DNA from: Goniomonas avonlea
Lineage: Eukaryota > Cryptophyceae > Goniomonadida > Goniomonadaceae
Direction of reading: 5' to 3'
DNA length: 14,288 bases
Assembly (NCBI GenBank): GCA_003573635.1
Contig: QUTJ01031657.1
Span: 1-14,288, forward strand
Shown: positions 1 through 12,000 of the stretch, piece by piece
How positions within the stretch are numbered: position 1 is the stretch's first letter
Layout: each line of letters starts with the position of its first letter
Translations under genes and position numbers: made by a program
The notes under the pieces: generated by a model
Database searches by the model: none
Told to the model about the DNA's origin: nothing
The model's input: only the letters and a program-made list of their open reading frames with translations

Positions 1-3000
1 CGTCTCTGTCGCGCCTGTGCCCTGACCGCAGCTCGAGTTGGACACCTTGCTGTGCTGCGGAGCGTGCGTCGGTGGCGAGAGCTCGTTGCGACTGCNAAAC
101 AGGCCCAACAGAGCGCAACGTTTGCTGCAGAGCGTCTGAGACTGGAGGAGGAAGCAAGTCGTCTCATGGCGGCGATGTCTAACAACGAGGAGCACGGTCG
201 AACAGTGTTGTTGGCTGAGAAGGCACGTTTCAGGCAGCTGAGCGAACGGCTAGTGCAGCGGCTTGAGCGCATGACCATGGCGCGGGCATTTGATCGGCTT
301 GCGTCTGCAGCTGTGGCAGGGCACCGACGTGCAGTGCTGGACAAGGTCGTCCGCCACTTGACTGGGGACATTGTTTTGAGTGTCTTCTGTGGGTGGCGCA
401 AGCTGCTTGCTGACAAAGATAGTCGCCGCACCGCGGTGCGACTCTCATTGCAACGCCGACATCGCCAGACAGTGGCGTCCTTGTTTTCTGTGTGGGCCGG
501 TCGTGTGATGGAACTCAAGATGAGTGCGGCTGTGCAGCGTGAAGACAGCCTGGGAGCACGCATTGCAGCTCTCGAGACAGAGCTGATGGACACTGGCATT
601 GCCTCTGATCGCCTCACAGAATTCTTTGGGGCCGAACGACGAGCGTTGGAGCAGGAGGCTGAGCGTTTGAATGCTGCCCTTCGACGGGGTCGCGCGTTGC
701 TTGCGTCCGAGAAGCAGTCCTCGAGGAGCCAGGCTTGCAAGGCAAAGGCGTTCGCTCGGCTTGCGAGCGCCGCGGTGGCTGCCCGACGAAGGAACGCAAC
801 CCTTGCGCATTCTCTCAGACGCTTTACTGCCAGGGTTGGTTCACGGGTGATTGGTCGCTGGCACACGACGGTTGCGCGTGAGCGACGGAACCGCTCCGTG
901 TCTGTGCATTTATTGTCGGCTGCACGTCGGCGTTTGGCGATGCTTGCTTTCAGGGCATGGGCAGTGCGCACGCAGTGTTCTTTAGCAAAAGCAAACGCGG
1001 AGCGCGAGGCTTCACAAACCAACTTTTTGTCTGCGTTGGAGAGCCAAGTGGACGCTGCACGAGCGGGATTGACTCAACTTCACTTGTCAGCCGCGCAAGC
1101 GCACCAACTTCGAACACGCCGACGGCTCCATGAGCTTGCCTTTAGACAGCTTCGCCACCATGCTGCGTACCGTCGGCGTCAACTCCGGTATGTGGCACAC
1201 ATTGATGCGCGTCACAACCGTACATCTCTACAGCAAGTGACCCAACGCTGGTTCTTGGCAGTCGTAATTCCGAAACAACTGCGGGCGATCGGAGCGTCGG
1301 TGTCAAACCGAGCTCGACGATCCTTCTTGCTCGCTGTATTCCGATCTCTGGCAGAGTACCTCGTGCGTGCGCAGCATCGGCGCATGATGGCTTCGAAACT
1401 AACCGCGCGTCAGCGGACGCAGTTGATTAATCAAACGCTGGAACAGTGGTGGGTTGGCGCACACGTGTCACGCACAGGACGCACGACAACCGAGCGTGTC
1501 CAACGGTTTGCCATCCTGCGCAGCATCCGGCAGTGGCGTAACCACGTCCTGCTGGTCAAGCAGGCGCGAGAGGCGGCAAAACATGCTGCCGATCTACAGA
1601 GAATGGAAGAGGAGGCCGACAGACTGCGAGCTGCAATCATTGACAGCAACGCGCAAGGTCGGACGTTGCTGCTGACCGAAAAGGAGCGGTTCAGGCGGGT
1701 GGGCGAACGACTTGTTCAGAAGCTGCGTCGTGTGGCCATGGCGCGTGCGTTCGACCGCCTGGCCAGGGAGTCTGCTGTCGGACGTCAGCGCACGGCGATG
1801 TCGAACAGGGTTATGCGGCACGTGTTGAGAGGCGTTACGACGAGTGTGTTCTCTGCGTGGGGCAAGCTGGCCAGTGACAGGAAGCGAAGCGAGAAGGTTG
1901 TGCAGCGTGCGGCAAGCAACCACCGTGGACGGGTGCTGCGGTGCGGGTTCAATGCTTGGGTGGCGTCTGTTCAGTGTGCGAAGATGTCAGCGTGTGCGGA
2001 GTGCGAGGCGAACCAGGCGGCTCGTATCGCAACCCTCGAGGCTGAGGCGTTGCGGGTTCAGCACTCGATNGAGGAGGCCAGGCACGCGGCCAAGTTGCAG
2101 AAGATGGCTGTGTTTGAGCGAATGGTGTCGCAGCAGCAGAGGGCGAGTGTTTCTGGAGCGCTTAGTGCGTGGAAGACGACCGTTCGGCTGGACCGCCGTG
2201 GGCGCACGCTGGCAGCCCGTGCTCGTCAGAGATCGGGACAGCGTCTGACATCGTCAGTGTTTTCCCAGTGGCTGGCGCAGACTTGCGCGAGCAGCAACCT
2301 GGCACAGTTGGAGCGAGAGGCGGCGCAGGCCGCTCGAATTGCTGCGTTGGAGGCTGAGGAGTCGAGGTTGAAGGAGGCCATGGCTGCGACTGCGCAAGCG
2401 GCTGCCGTTCGAAGGCGCGAGACCTGCCAACTGCTGTCGGTTCGGCGAGTGCGAGCGAGTTCGGCGCGGGTTTTGAGTTCATGGCACGCTGCGGCTTCCC
2501 AGATCAGGAGGAATCGCGAATGTTTGTCCCGAGCCAAGACATTGGTTACTGCTCGTGTTGAGCAAGTTGTCCGCCGTGCGAACGTGCGCGTATGGCGACA
2601 GAACGTGTTGCTTGCAAAGCAGGATCGACTTCAGGCAAAGCACGCGGCAGAGCTTGCGAGGATGGAGGAGGAGGCTGACCAGCTCCGAACCGCGCTCGCA
2701 GAACAGATGGCTGCCGGCAAGCAAGCCGATGTCGTGAGGAGGCAAGAGACTCTCGCACAGCTGCTGCTGCGCAGGCAACGATGGACTCTGCGACAGGGCT
2801 TCAAGGCATTGTGCGCCGAGGTGGCTGTGCTCAAGTCGAACCGCGATCGTCTGGCTCGGTTGCACGGATTGGCGTCTTCCCGCGTGGGGCAGTTTGCCAT
2901 CCTGCGCAGCATCCGGCAGTGGCGTAACCACGTCCTGCTGGTCAAGCAGGCGCGAGAGGCGGCAAAGCACGCTGCCGATCTACAGAGAATGGAAGAGGAG

Positions 3001-6000
3001 GCCAACAGGCTGCGAGCTGCAATCATTGACAGCAACGCGCAAGGTCGGACGTTGCTGCTGACCGAAAAGGAGCGGTGCAGGCGGGTGGGCGAACGACTTG
3101 TTCAGAAGCTGCGTCGTGTGGCCATGGCGCGTGCGTTCGACCGCCTGGCCAGGGAGTCTGCTGTCGGACGCCAGCGCACGGCGATGTCGAACAGGGTTAT
3201 GCGGCACGTGTTGAGAGGCGTTACGACGAGTGTGCTCTCTGCGTGGGGCAAGCTGGCCAGTGACAGGAAGCGAAGCAAGAAGGTTGTGCAGCGTGCGGCA
3301 AGCAACCACCGTGGACGGGTGCTGCGGTGCGGGTTCAAGGCTTGGGTGGCGTCTGTTCAGTGTGCGAAGATGTCAGCGTGTGCGGAGTGCGAGGCGAACC
3401 AGGCGGCTCGTATCGCAACCCTCGAGGCTGAGGCGTTGCGGGTTCAGCACTCGATNGAGGAGGCCAGGCACGCGGCCAAGTTGCAGAAGATGGCTGTGTT
3501 TGAGCGAATGGTGTCGCAGCAGCAGAGGGCGAGTGTTTCTGTAGCGCTTGGTGCGTGGAAGACGACCGTTCGGCTGGACCGCCGTGGGCGCACACTGGCA
3601 GCCCGTGCTCGTCAGAGATTGGCGCAGCGTCTGACATCGTCAGTGTTTTCTCAGTGGCTGGCGCAGACTTGCGCGAGCAGCAACCTGGCGCAGGTGGAGC
3701 GAGAGGCGGCGCAGGCCGCTCGAATTGCTGCTTTGGAGGCTGAGGAGTTGAGGATGAAGGAGTTGTTGGAGGACAGTTTGGCGATTGGCAAGGTGAAAGT
3801 GCACAGTATCTGTGATGGGCTGTTCCTACGTAGGTCTACCTCGCTGGTCTCTTGTGCTGTTAGAGGTTGGCGTGACCGTGTGGATTGCCTGCGAGCCGCC
3901 CAAGTTGCCGCCCGAATGTGTTTGCAACGCAGGTTGCAGCGGTTCCTTGGGTCGTGTTTCCGATTCTGGGCCTCCTTCGTCAGGTGTTCCGTGCGACGAT
4001 CGCTGCAGCTGGGCCTTTGTCATTTGCAATTTGTTGAATCTCGTAACATTAGGACTGTTTGTAGTCCCGCGTTTTCTCATTGGTCGTCCGCTGTGGCGGT
4101 GGCAAGGCGATTGAAGCTTGCTTCCAAGCTTGTGTCTCAACATGTGCGTCGGGCCGCCGTGGCTGTCGGTTTCAGACTGCTGGTAGATTATAGTGTCGGC
4201 CAGCGACGTATGAGGCATCTGCGCGCCCTTGGAGTCTTGAGGCACAAAACCGCCCAAGCTCGCCTGATTCTGAGTTCTTGGTGGTGCCATTCGCGTCAGC
4301 ATAGTTTCCAAGATCATCGCCTTGCAGTCTCGTTCCGTCACATCGTTTCTCAGCGGCGCCACGCTGCTGTCTGCTCCGCGTTTGGAGACTTTACCAAAAC
4401 TGTGATGATGAGGCGTCGTCTTCGCCACACGGGCGCTCGACTGGTGGCACGAGCTGCGCAGTCGTGTTTGCGTTCCTCTGTCCGGACCTGGCTTGAAGCT
4501 CTAAGGTCTTCACGCCGTGCTTTGACGGACAAGTTGGAGGCCGACCTCTCCGCTCTGCGTGGGAGCGTTGGCTCTTTGCAGGCGCAGCTCGGTGATGATG
4601 GAGTCCTGCTACAAACGCTTGAGCAACAGCTCGCAGACTCACAGCGAGAGCAGCAGGAGCTGAAACTAGCTCTCAACCAGCAGGACCAGATGCTGTCTCT
4701 CGAACGCGAACACTTTGAGACTGAGGTTCAGGGCTGGAAGCGTGAGTTGTCGGTCGCTGCCAAGGAAATTGAAGATCTGGAGCAAGAGAAAACCTTGCTG
4801 GGAGCTCAATGTCGAGAGTATCAAGCTGTTTCCTCCCGCACAGCTCTGAGAAAACAGGCGCAGTGCAAGAACCTTGAGGACGCCCGCGCTGCTGCCTCTG
4901 CGGCCGAAGATGCGATGCGGCAAGAACTGCGCCACTTGCGGGCCGAACTATTGGGTTTCACACAATCAGCACAGCAAGACTCTGTCCGCAAGGACGAGCT
5001 GCAGCGTATTGTCTCTGCGCAAGGCGATGAGATTTCCACACTGAAGTCTGATAAAAGGAATCTTGAGTCCACCATCGCGGAGCTTGAGGCTCAAGTAGGC
5101 TCATTGCGTGAGGTTGCGCTCCGCACTCAGGCTGAGCAGGACGGGCAGCTCCGTGCAATCCAAAGGGACATCGACCAATGCAGGAAGCAAAAGGCAGAGC
5201 TTGAGGCGCAGCTGGCAGAAGCGCGGCGCTCGCTTGATGCTGAAACCACATCGTCCCTTGAGGCAAAGCAGGCACTCAGCACCGGTCTGTCACATTTTTC
5301 CTCTGCTTGTGCGGACCTGGAGACTGCAGCAACCGAGAATGTCAAGCGCTCGCAGGTGCTTGACGCCGCTCTGACTGTCGCACAACGCAAGGCAGCTCAC
5401 ACTCTCGAGCGCGTGAGAGAATTGGAAGCCGAAAATTTCAGCCTGAGCACCCGGCTGGAGCAGCTTGACTCTGAAATGCGCAGCGCACAGGCGTTGGAGG
5501 CGCAGCTCTTGCGGGAGCAGCAACGGGTTTTGCCTGCCCTCGGTGCGTTGCAGGCGGACACCAAAACTCTGCTCGCTGGAGGGGTGACAACGTGGTGTGC
5601 GAGCCCCGGGTCCCACGAAGCTGTGGAGGAGATTCTGAGAGCCAGCTCCGACACCCACGAACTCTCACAGCGCGCTGGCTCCCTGGCTCGACCACTCGTT
5701 GCGTACCAGGCCCATCTCTCTTTCTTGATGGCAAAGGAGCTACGCTTTGCATCAATCGCTTGCGCTGAGCTTCGAGCTCTGACTGCGCAGGCGGACGCAG
5801 TTTTGGAGCAGGGCGCTGCCGAGCACGGGCATTTTTTCTCTGCCTCAATGTCGCCGCTGTCACGATCTGGAGCCGCGTCTCCGGGTTTGCTCACACCCGC
5901 ACAGGTGTTTTCCACTCCGCTTGCTTCACCCATGCTTCGCTCTCAGTCGCTCTCGCCCATCCTCACTGCGGGAGGCGCAAGCTCAAGTGGCTCAGCTGAC

Positions 6001-9000
6001 CCCCAGGAAGTCCGCAGCAGGCTGCACCACATCTTCGGACACGTACGATCCCAATCTGAGGTGTCAGCCCTCGACGCCTTTAGTCCGGTGGCATCTCCAC
6101 GAATCTCGAGTCACGCTTCACAGCCTGGCACACCCAAGTCGCAGTCCCATCTGGCGGCGGAGCAGCGGTCAGAGGTCTTGGGTGAGCGTCTCGCAGCAGC
6201 AGAGGCTTCTCTTTCGTGCGAGATTGCTCGCAGCTCCAGTGACGCCAACCGGCTTGCGCATGCCGAAAACGCAGCTGCGACAGCAACGAGAGAGGCCCAA
6301 GCCGCCCGGCTTGAACTTGAACTCATTGTGGCAAGAGCTGACAAGGAAATTACGGGGCTCAAGGCTGCACTCGCGGAAGCTAAATCTCGGTCTCACTCGG
6401 CGCAACGTTCCCGCGTCGAGGTGTCGCCGTTGGAAGCGTTCAGTCCTGTGTTGTCGCCGCGCCTCTCGGCCTCCCAACCAGCCACACCCAGGTCGCAACC
6501 ACTCTCTGAGAGGCGGTCCCGTGACCTTGAAGCTCGCCTCTCTGCGGCGGAGGAGTCATTGAATCGTGAACTCGCTCGCTCGGCGGAGCTTTCGCAGCGT
6601 GCAGCTGAGGCTGAGCATTCTGTGGCGATTGCTGACAGGGAGATCCAGCGCCTCGCCTCGTCGCTGGCTGCGGCGGAAGGAGACGTCCGCCGCACTCGCG
6701 CGCTCCATGTTCCTTTGTCCTCACCACGCCTCTCAGCGTCCCAGCCTGTGACACCCAGGTCGCATGTCCTGGCGGAGCGGCGCGCGCACGACATTGCTGG
6801 CCGTCTCTCTGCTGCAGAGGAGTCGCTACGTCGCGAGATTTCTCACGCTTCAGACGACGCTGAGCGCGTGGCAATGGCGGAGCATGCAGCGTTTATGGCA
6901 GAGAGGGAGATCGAGCGCCTCTCCTCTGCACTGGCTGCGGCTGAAGCTGAAGCGCTCTGCTCCAGTGTGCAGCGAAGCCTTGCTTCTCCGCAGCAGTCCG
7001 CGTCACAGCCTGTGACTCCACGGTCGCAACCGTTGGCTGAGCGACGGGTACGTGAGCTTGCCAGTCGGCTCACTGTGGCAGAAGACTCGTTGGAACGAGA
7101 GCTCGCTCGTGCTGGCGAAGAGTCCCAGCGTGCTTCGGAAGCCGAGCACCAGCTAGCCATTGCTGAGAGGGAAATTTTCCGCCTGAACGCAGCTCTAGTG
7201 GAGGCTGAAACTCGGGCAAACGCTGTTGATTCTCGAGGTCTCTACAGTCCTCAGGCATCACCCCGCCTCTCTGCTTCGCAGCCCGCGACACCAAGGTCGC
7301 AACCGTCTGCCGAACGTCGTTCTCAGGAGCTCGCAGGACGGCTCTCAGTGGCACAAGGCACTCTTGACAGGGCGCTAGCCCGAGCTGCTCATGAGTCTCG
7401 CCGTGTGTCGCAGGCGGAACTGGCTGCCGAAACTGCCCAAGCAGAGATCCGGAAGCTCGCTGCTGCCTTGCAAAAAACTGAGACTCGTGCTGTGATCGCT
7501 GAGGCTCATGCCAAGCGACTGGTTGAGGCGCAGCGGGGCCAGGCAACGCTCCCCGCCTCGCACAGAGTCGATAGACAGTCTTCTTCGCACACAGAGACGC
7601 TGGTGAGTGAGTCTGCAAGTGTACGGTCATCTGCAGAAGCGGGCCTAGAAAGCCTGGAGGACAAGGACAGTATGGAGTTGATGGTGCATCCTGAACTGGA
7701 GAGGCTGACGGAGGTGATCGATACGGAGAGGCGCAGGGCAGGCACGGCGGAACGATCTATGTCACACTTTGAACGCAGGGTTGCGGTGACAGCCAAGAGA
7801 GAATTGAGAGACCGAGCTCCAAGGCGGCTTGAAATTGAGGGTGACTCGGCCGCTGAGGAGAGCTTGGCCAATCAGAACCGAAATCTGCGAAGGGAGCTTG
7901 AGATTGTTCGAGGTCAGTCTCTGACCCTCCAGCAACAGGTCCAGCTTCGGGATCGCTCCATCTCAGTGCGCGGAGTCACCGAACGGGCCAGTGATCTGCA
8001 AACAAGCTCGACAGCGGAGCTGGAATCTTGCCTAAAGTCGACTCAGCAACAACATAGGGAAGCACAAGCGCAAGCTGATCAACAAAAAGAAGAGTTGAGA
8101 GTTCTGCGGCAGGATCTTGAGTCTGCTCTCAGCAGACTGGAGGTAGCCACGCAGCAGTTGGACACCCACAAACAAGAACTGGCTTCAGAGAAAGAGAAAC
8201 ATACGGCTGATGAAAACGCGCTGAAGTTGGAGGTGGATGCGGCTCAGCACAGGCAACAACAGGCTGACTACCAAGCGGAGTTGTGCACAAAAGAGTTGGA
8301 AGCTGCGCACGCCGAGGTTTCGGTCCTGCGAGGTGAACTCACTGCGGCTCAAAGCGAACTGCAGACAGCAGAGAGGTCATTAGAGCAGTGCCGGCAGGAG
8401 TTGGTTTTGCTACAGCAGCTGCACGCTCGTGAGGAATCGGCGAGTCGTTCCGATGCTGTAGAGGCACAACATAAGGTTGAAGAACTGAGGGCGGAGTTGG
8501 ATTGGCTTCAAGCTGAGCGACGACGTGAAGTGGATGTGCTCGAGCAAGAGTTGGCTGCTGCTCGCACAGCCCAGGCTGAATCCGAACATCAGGCACTGCA
8601 GTGCCGTGAACAGCTCAACACCGGCTTCAAAGAATTGCAAGCGGCCGCAAAACAACGCGGAAACCTCCCATCACCCTCGGTGAGCGTGGAGGCCCGCCCA
8701 TCTTCTTGGCCTCCTCTGTTCCGGAGCCTTGGGACGCAGCTCGAGACAGTTCAAGGCAGACTCGAACGCGCCCACATGAGTATGCAGCAGGGAGCTGCGA
8801 GCCTTGAGTTCCTTGACCGTCAGCAACCGGAACCGCCTCGCAAGGAGCCAGCGTCACCAACTTTCGCTGTGTCGGGCTGGCCCGCTGCAGAGGAAGCCTG
8901 GCGCCTCACAATCGCCTCACTGCAGAAGGAGCTGGCTGACAAGGTCTCGACTCTCGAGGAAACTGAGCGAAACCACGAGCGTGAAGTTGTAGCTCTGCGG

Positions 9001-12000
9001 CAAGAGCTTCGGTCTGCTCACGAAGGGCAGCTGAAGCAACTGCGAGAGAAGGACGAGTGTCTTGAGCAGGAGGTGTTTGCCCACGCTGCCACCAAGGAGC
9101 TTCTTGACTCTGCGCGAGCACAACTTGCTGACGCCTCGTTGCAGCCTGGGGAGAACGAACGAGCGCATCTCTCTGTACTGCAGCTCTGTCTTGAGCACGA
9201 GAAGACCGAGAACGCTCGCTGCGAGTTGGCGTTACGCTCGGCGCGTGCGGAGCTGACAGAACTGAATGGTCAGCTGCTGCTGGTGAGCGGACAGCGGGAC
9301 TTTGCACGACAGCTGCAAGTGCATGCTCAGGAGCGGGCGATGGTGGCGAATGAGGAGAGCGCACAGGCACGGGCTGCACTCGAGGCCGAGATTGCTGCCC
9401 ACGCCGCAGCAACGCGGCTGCTCTCCCAACTTCGGTCAGAGCTGGCCGAAGCTGAAGAAGAGGTTCGATCGCTGCGGTCTGGAGAGCCTGGGCGACACAC
9501 CCCTGTTGCAGTTGAGGCTGTGCACCTTGCTTCGGTCGCCTCCATCAGACTGAGCCAGGCTGAGGAACAGTTCAATTCTAGCCTTGCCCTGCAGCAGACC
9601 GAAAAGAACAAGCTTCGCGCAGAGCTTGCCAACGCGCTTGAACAGCTCAGTGAGGTGCAGGAGGAGGTGGCCACACTGTTCGAAACCCGGGTCTCACGTG
9701 AGGACTTCGCACACGCGCAAGAGTCTTTGAGAACGCTGGAGGAGATCCGCGAGTCGGAGGTGGCTGCCCTTCGTGAAGAGCTAGATCGCGAACGAGCTAC
9801 ATCTCGCTGGGCACAGGAGCAGGTGAATGGGCAGGGTGATGACTCCGCCAGGGGGGCACTCCTTGAATCTTTCGCCGCACGTTTCCGAGCTGTGGAAGTG
9901 GCGCGGTGCGAGCAAGTGGCTGCGATGGAGCGGCGTGTGCAACTCTGGCGCAGCAACGCGCACCAGCTTCTCGCGGACGCTGAGACTCGGGCGCTGGAGG
10001 TTCGCAAGCAGTTCGGTGAGATGCAAAACCAACTCCGAGAGCAGGAGGCACAGCACGCCACTGCACTCGAAATTTGCCAAGCTCAACTCGAGCAGCTGAG
10101 GCAAGAGCGTGAGGATACAAACTTGCTGCTTGAGTCAGCACTCGCGCGCGCCCGTCGAGCGTCGCAAGAGACTGCAAAGGCCGAACTTGGTCTCGCGCAG
10201 GAGTCAGAAAAACATAAAATCACCATTGCCTCGCTGAGCAGCTGCGAAGTGCAGCTGGCTGAGGCCAGAACGCAACTCGAACAGGTTGTTGAACAAAATG
10301 AAAGCGTAACTCTCCAGCTCGAGGCGTCGCATCGAGAGACTGCCGCGGCGCTGCTCAGGGCCGACAATGCGGACAGGGTCCTGGCGACTGTGCAGGAGCT
10401 TGCAGATCGACGAGGAGAGCAGCTCCAGGCTGTACTGATGTCTGCCTCCGAGGCTGAGACGCAGCAGCGACTGAGCTTGGAGCGCTTAGCCGTTGCGTTC
10501 AGACAAGAGTCTGGCGAAGACAGTGAAACCAAGCGGAGCCGCTTCGAAATGACTCGTCGCGACTCAATCGTGGCGCAGATTCAGACGGAGATTGGCGCGA
10601 GTGTTCTTGCGGCGGAGGACAAGGAGGCCCAAATCAAAGACGAGGAGCTTCAGCTTGCTAGCGCCCGCGCACAGCAGTTAGAGCAGGTGGTGTCTGACCT
10701 CCGAGTGCAAGTCGTCAACCTGCGACAAGCGCACGGCCAGGCACGCGCTGCGGCCGTTGCGCTCGAGCACCCCAGATCGATGGTTCCAGTCGCTACTTGC
10801 ACCGACTCCTGTTTCACGGTCCCCGTGGGTGTGCAGGCGGACTCGGAGACGCTGGCAAGTGCTGGGGTGGGCTGCACGGCAGCGTGCGCTCAACTGCAGA
10901 GCAGCTTGCTCGCTGCAGAGGTGCGACCGCCGTTCTTCAGTTTTAGATCTTGGTTGCAACAGTAGATGGAGCATTTCCCATTCCCTGAACACAAAATGAC
11001 ATTTAAGCATCCCGATTGTCCCCCAAAACAACATCCCGATTGTCCCCCAAAACAACGATCGCGGTCCAGCTGGGGATCTTCTCAGATTGCTTCTCTGATA
11101 TCTCATAAGTGTCTCTTTTCCTAAAAAAATGCAACACAATCTCGAACAGTCTCTGATAAGGTTTGCAGGCACATCTTGAAGAGCAGAAGGAAGCGCTTCG
11201 CGCTCTCCGAACCCAAGCAGATACATGGACGGTGAGTTTTCTCTAATCCCGCTTTGCATGATCAAGGTTCGTGTTTGAGTATCTCACCCCAGAGTAACAT
11301 TTTCCGAAACTTCCGACTGCGTATCGAGGGTGGACACTATGAGAGGCTTTGGTGGTCACAATGTCTCCACGACCGATTTTCGTCCTTTCGCAACCACACT
11401 GTTTATCCATTTCTGACATGGAGAAAAACAACAGCAAGCTCTGCTGACGCTGGCGGGGAAAGGCCTCAAGCACCCCGAGGACACCATGGAGACAGCCGTC
11501 GCTGCAATTCAGTGCTGTCTTGCAGAGCGCACTGCCGCATTCGAGCTGCTGCACAAGCAGCAAATGGACGCGGAAGATTTGCTCGAAGCCTCAGAGCGGC
11601 GAGAGGCTGCACTCGTTGCTCGCGTTGCCCGAACCGGACGGTTTCTTGTCGACGCCGGCATCCTTGGGAGGCTGGTCCATGACGGTGCGCCTCGCGATTG
11701 GCTTGAGAGGCAGTGGCGGGGTGCAGGAGAGAGACACGTTAGGCCAGCTGGTCCGGGAGAGAGTGGCGGGGTGCAGGAGAGAGAAATCGGGAGGGAGAGT
11801 GCGGGAGCGAGATGGACCGCGGTAGAGTCTTGCACAGGCGAAATACGAGTGCTACACTCCATCCCGCGCAGGGATATCGTCCAAGTTGGTTCGACTAAAA
11901 GGGGAGGATCCGACCATGCAATCCTTCAAGACCCTGCACAATGACTGTAGCCTGAAACTGCCACATGCACAACTGGTTACTCGCGCTGCGTCACAGATTA

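Larger units (their letters stand above)
1..4518 (+). other. Sfi1-type centrin-binding repeat array
   Basis: About 28 units with the signature F/L/V-x2-W followed by basic or hydrophobic residues can be counted by eye, for example SVFCGWRKL, SLFSVWAGRV, LAFRAWAVRT, SVFSAWGKLA, SVFSQWLAQT, SCFRFWASFV and PAFSHWSSAV. In several neighbouring pairs the Trp-to-Trp distance is exactly 33 residues (394-396 to its successor, and the pairs near 870/969, 1860/1959, 2173/2272 and 3870/3969), which is the usual Sfi1 spacing. A few units replace Trp with Leu or Phe (VFRSLAEYL, GFKALCAEV, GFRLLVDYS, AFGDFTKTV). In known Sfi1 proteins each unit is one turn of a long helix that binds one centrin. Short heptad stretches such as ARIAALEAE separate groups of units, which is less usual. 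Confidence 0.83.
1..10920 (+). other. Exon 1 (5' end outside the window)
   Basis: A single uninterrupted frame of 3,640 codons. The frame itself runs on to a TAG at 10963-10965, but those last codons (10921-10962) read VRPPFFSFRSWLQQ, which is unlike the preceding coil. I therefore end the exon after GAG at 10920, before GTGCGA. This leaves phase 0, and the next exon resumes a heptad-like sequence. Unresolved third-position bases lie at 96 (codon GCN, Ala), 2070 and 3456 (both ATN, Ile or Met). An exon of almost 11 kb without an intron is striking beside three introns in the next 2 kb. Confidence 0.85.

Noticed and set aside
52-54. GTG as start codon of the long frame
   Set aside because: The frame is open to base 1 and the 48-residue module already begins at 34, so the start lies upstream of the window.
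3826-4428. 200-codon open frame on the - strand
   Set aside because: It overlaps the end of the Sfi1 array, where the + strand keeps the repeat pattern; no domain is visible in the antisense product.
9327-10061. 244-codon open frame on the - strand
   Set aside because: It is almost only Ser, Ala, Arg and Cys, the mirror of Glu/Leu/Ala codons in the coiled coil.
4519-10770. Myosin tail, kinesin or SMC-type motor protein
   Set aside because: Only the rod-like pattern is shared. No P-loop, switch or ABC signature was seen in the visible part, and the N-terminal region is Sfi1-like.
11486-11944. Separate small gene starting at ATG 11486
   Set aside because: The frame upstream continues to the acceptor at 11434 with coil sequence, and the last third reads through intronic repeats.
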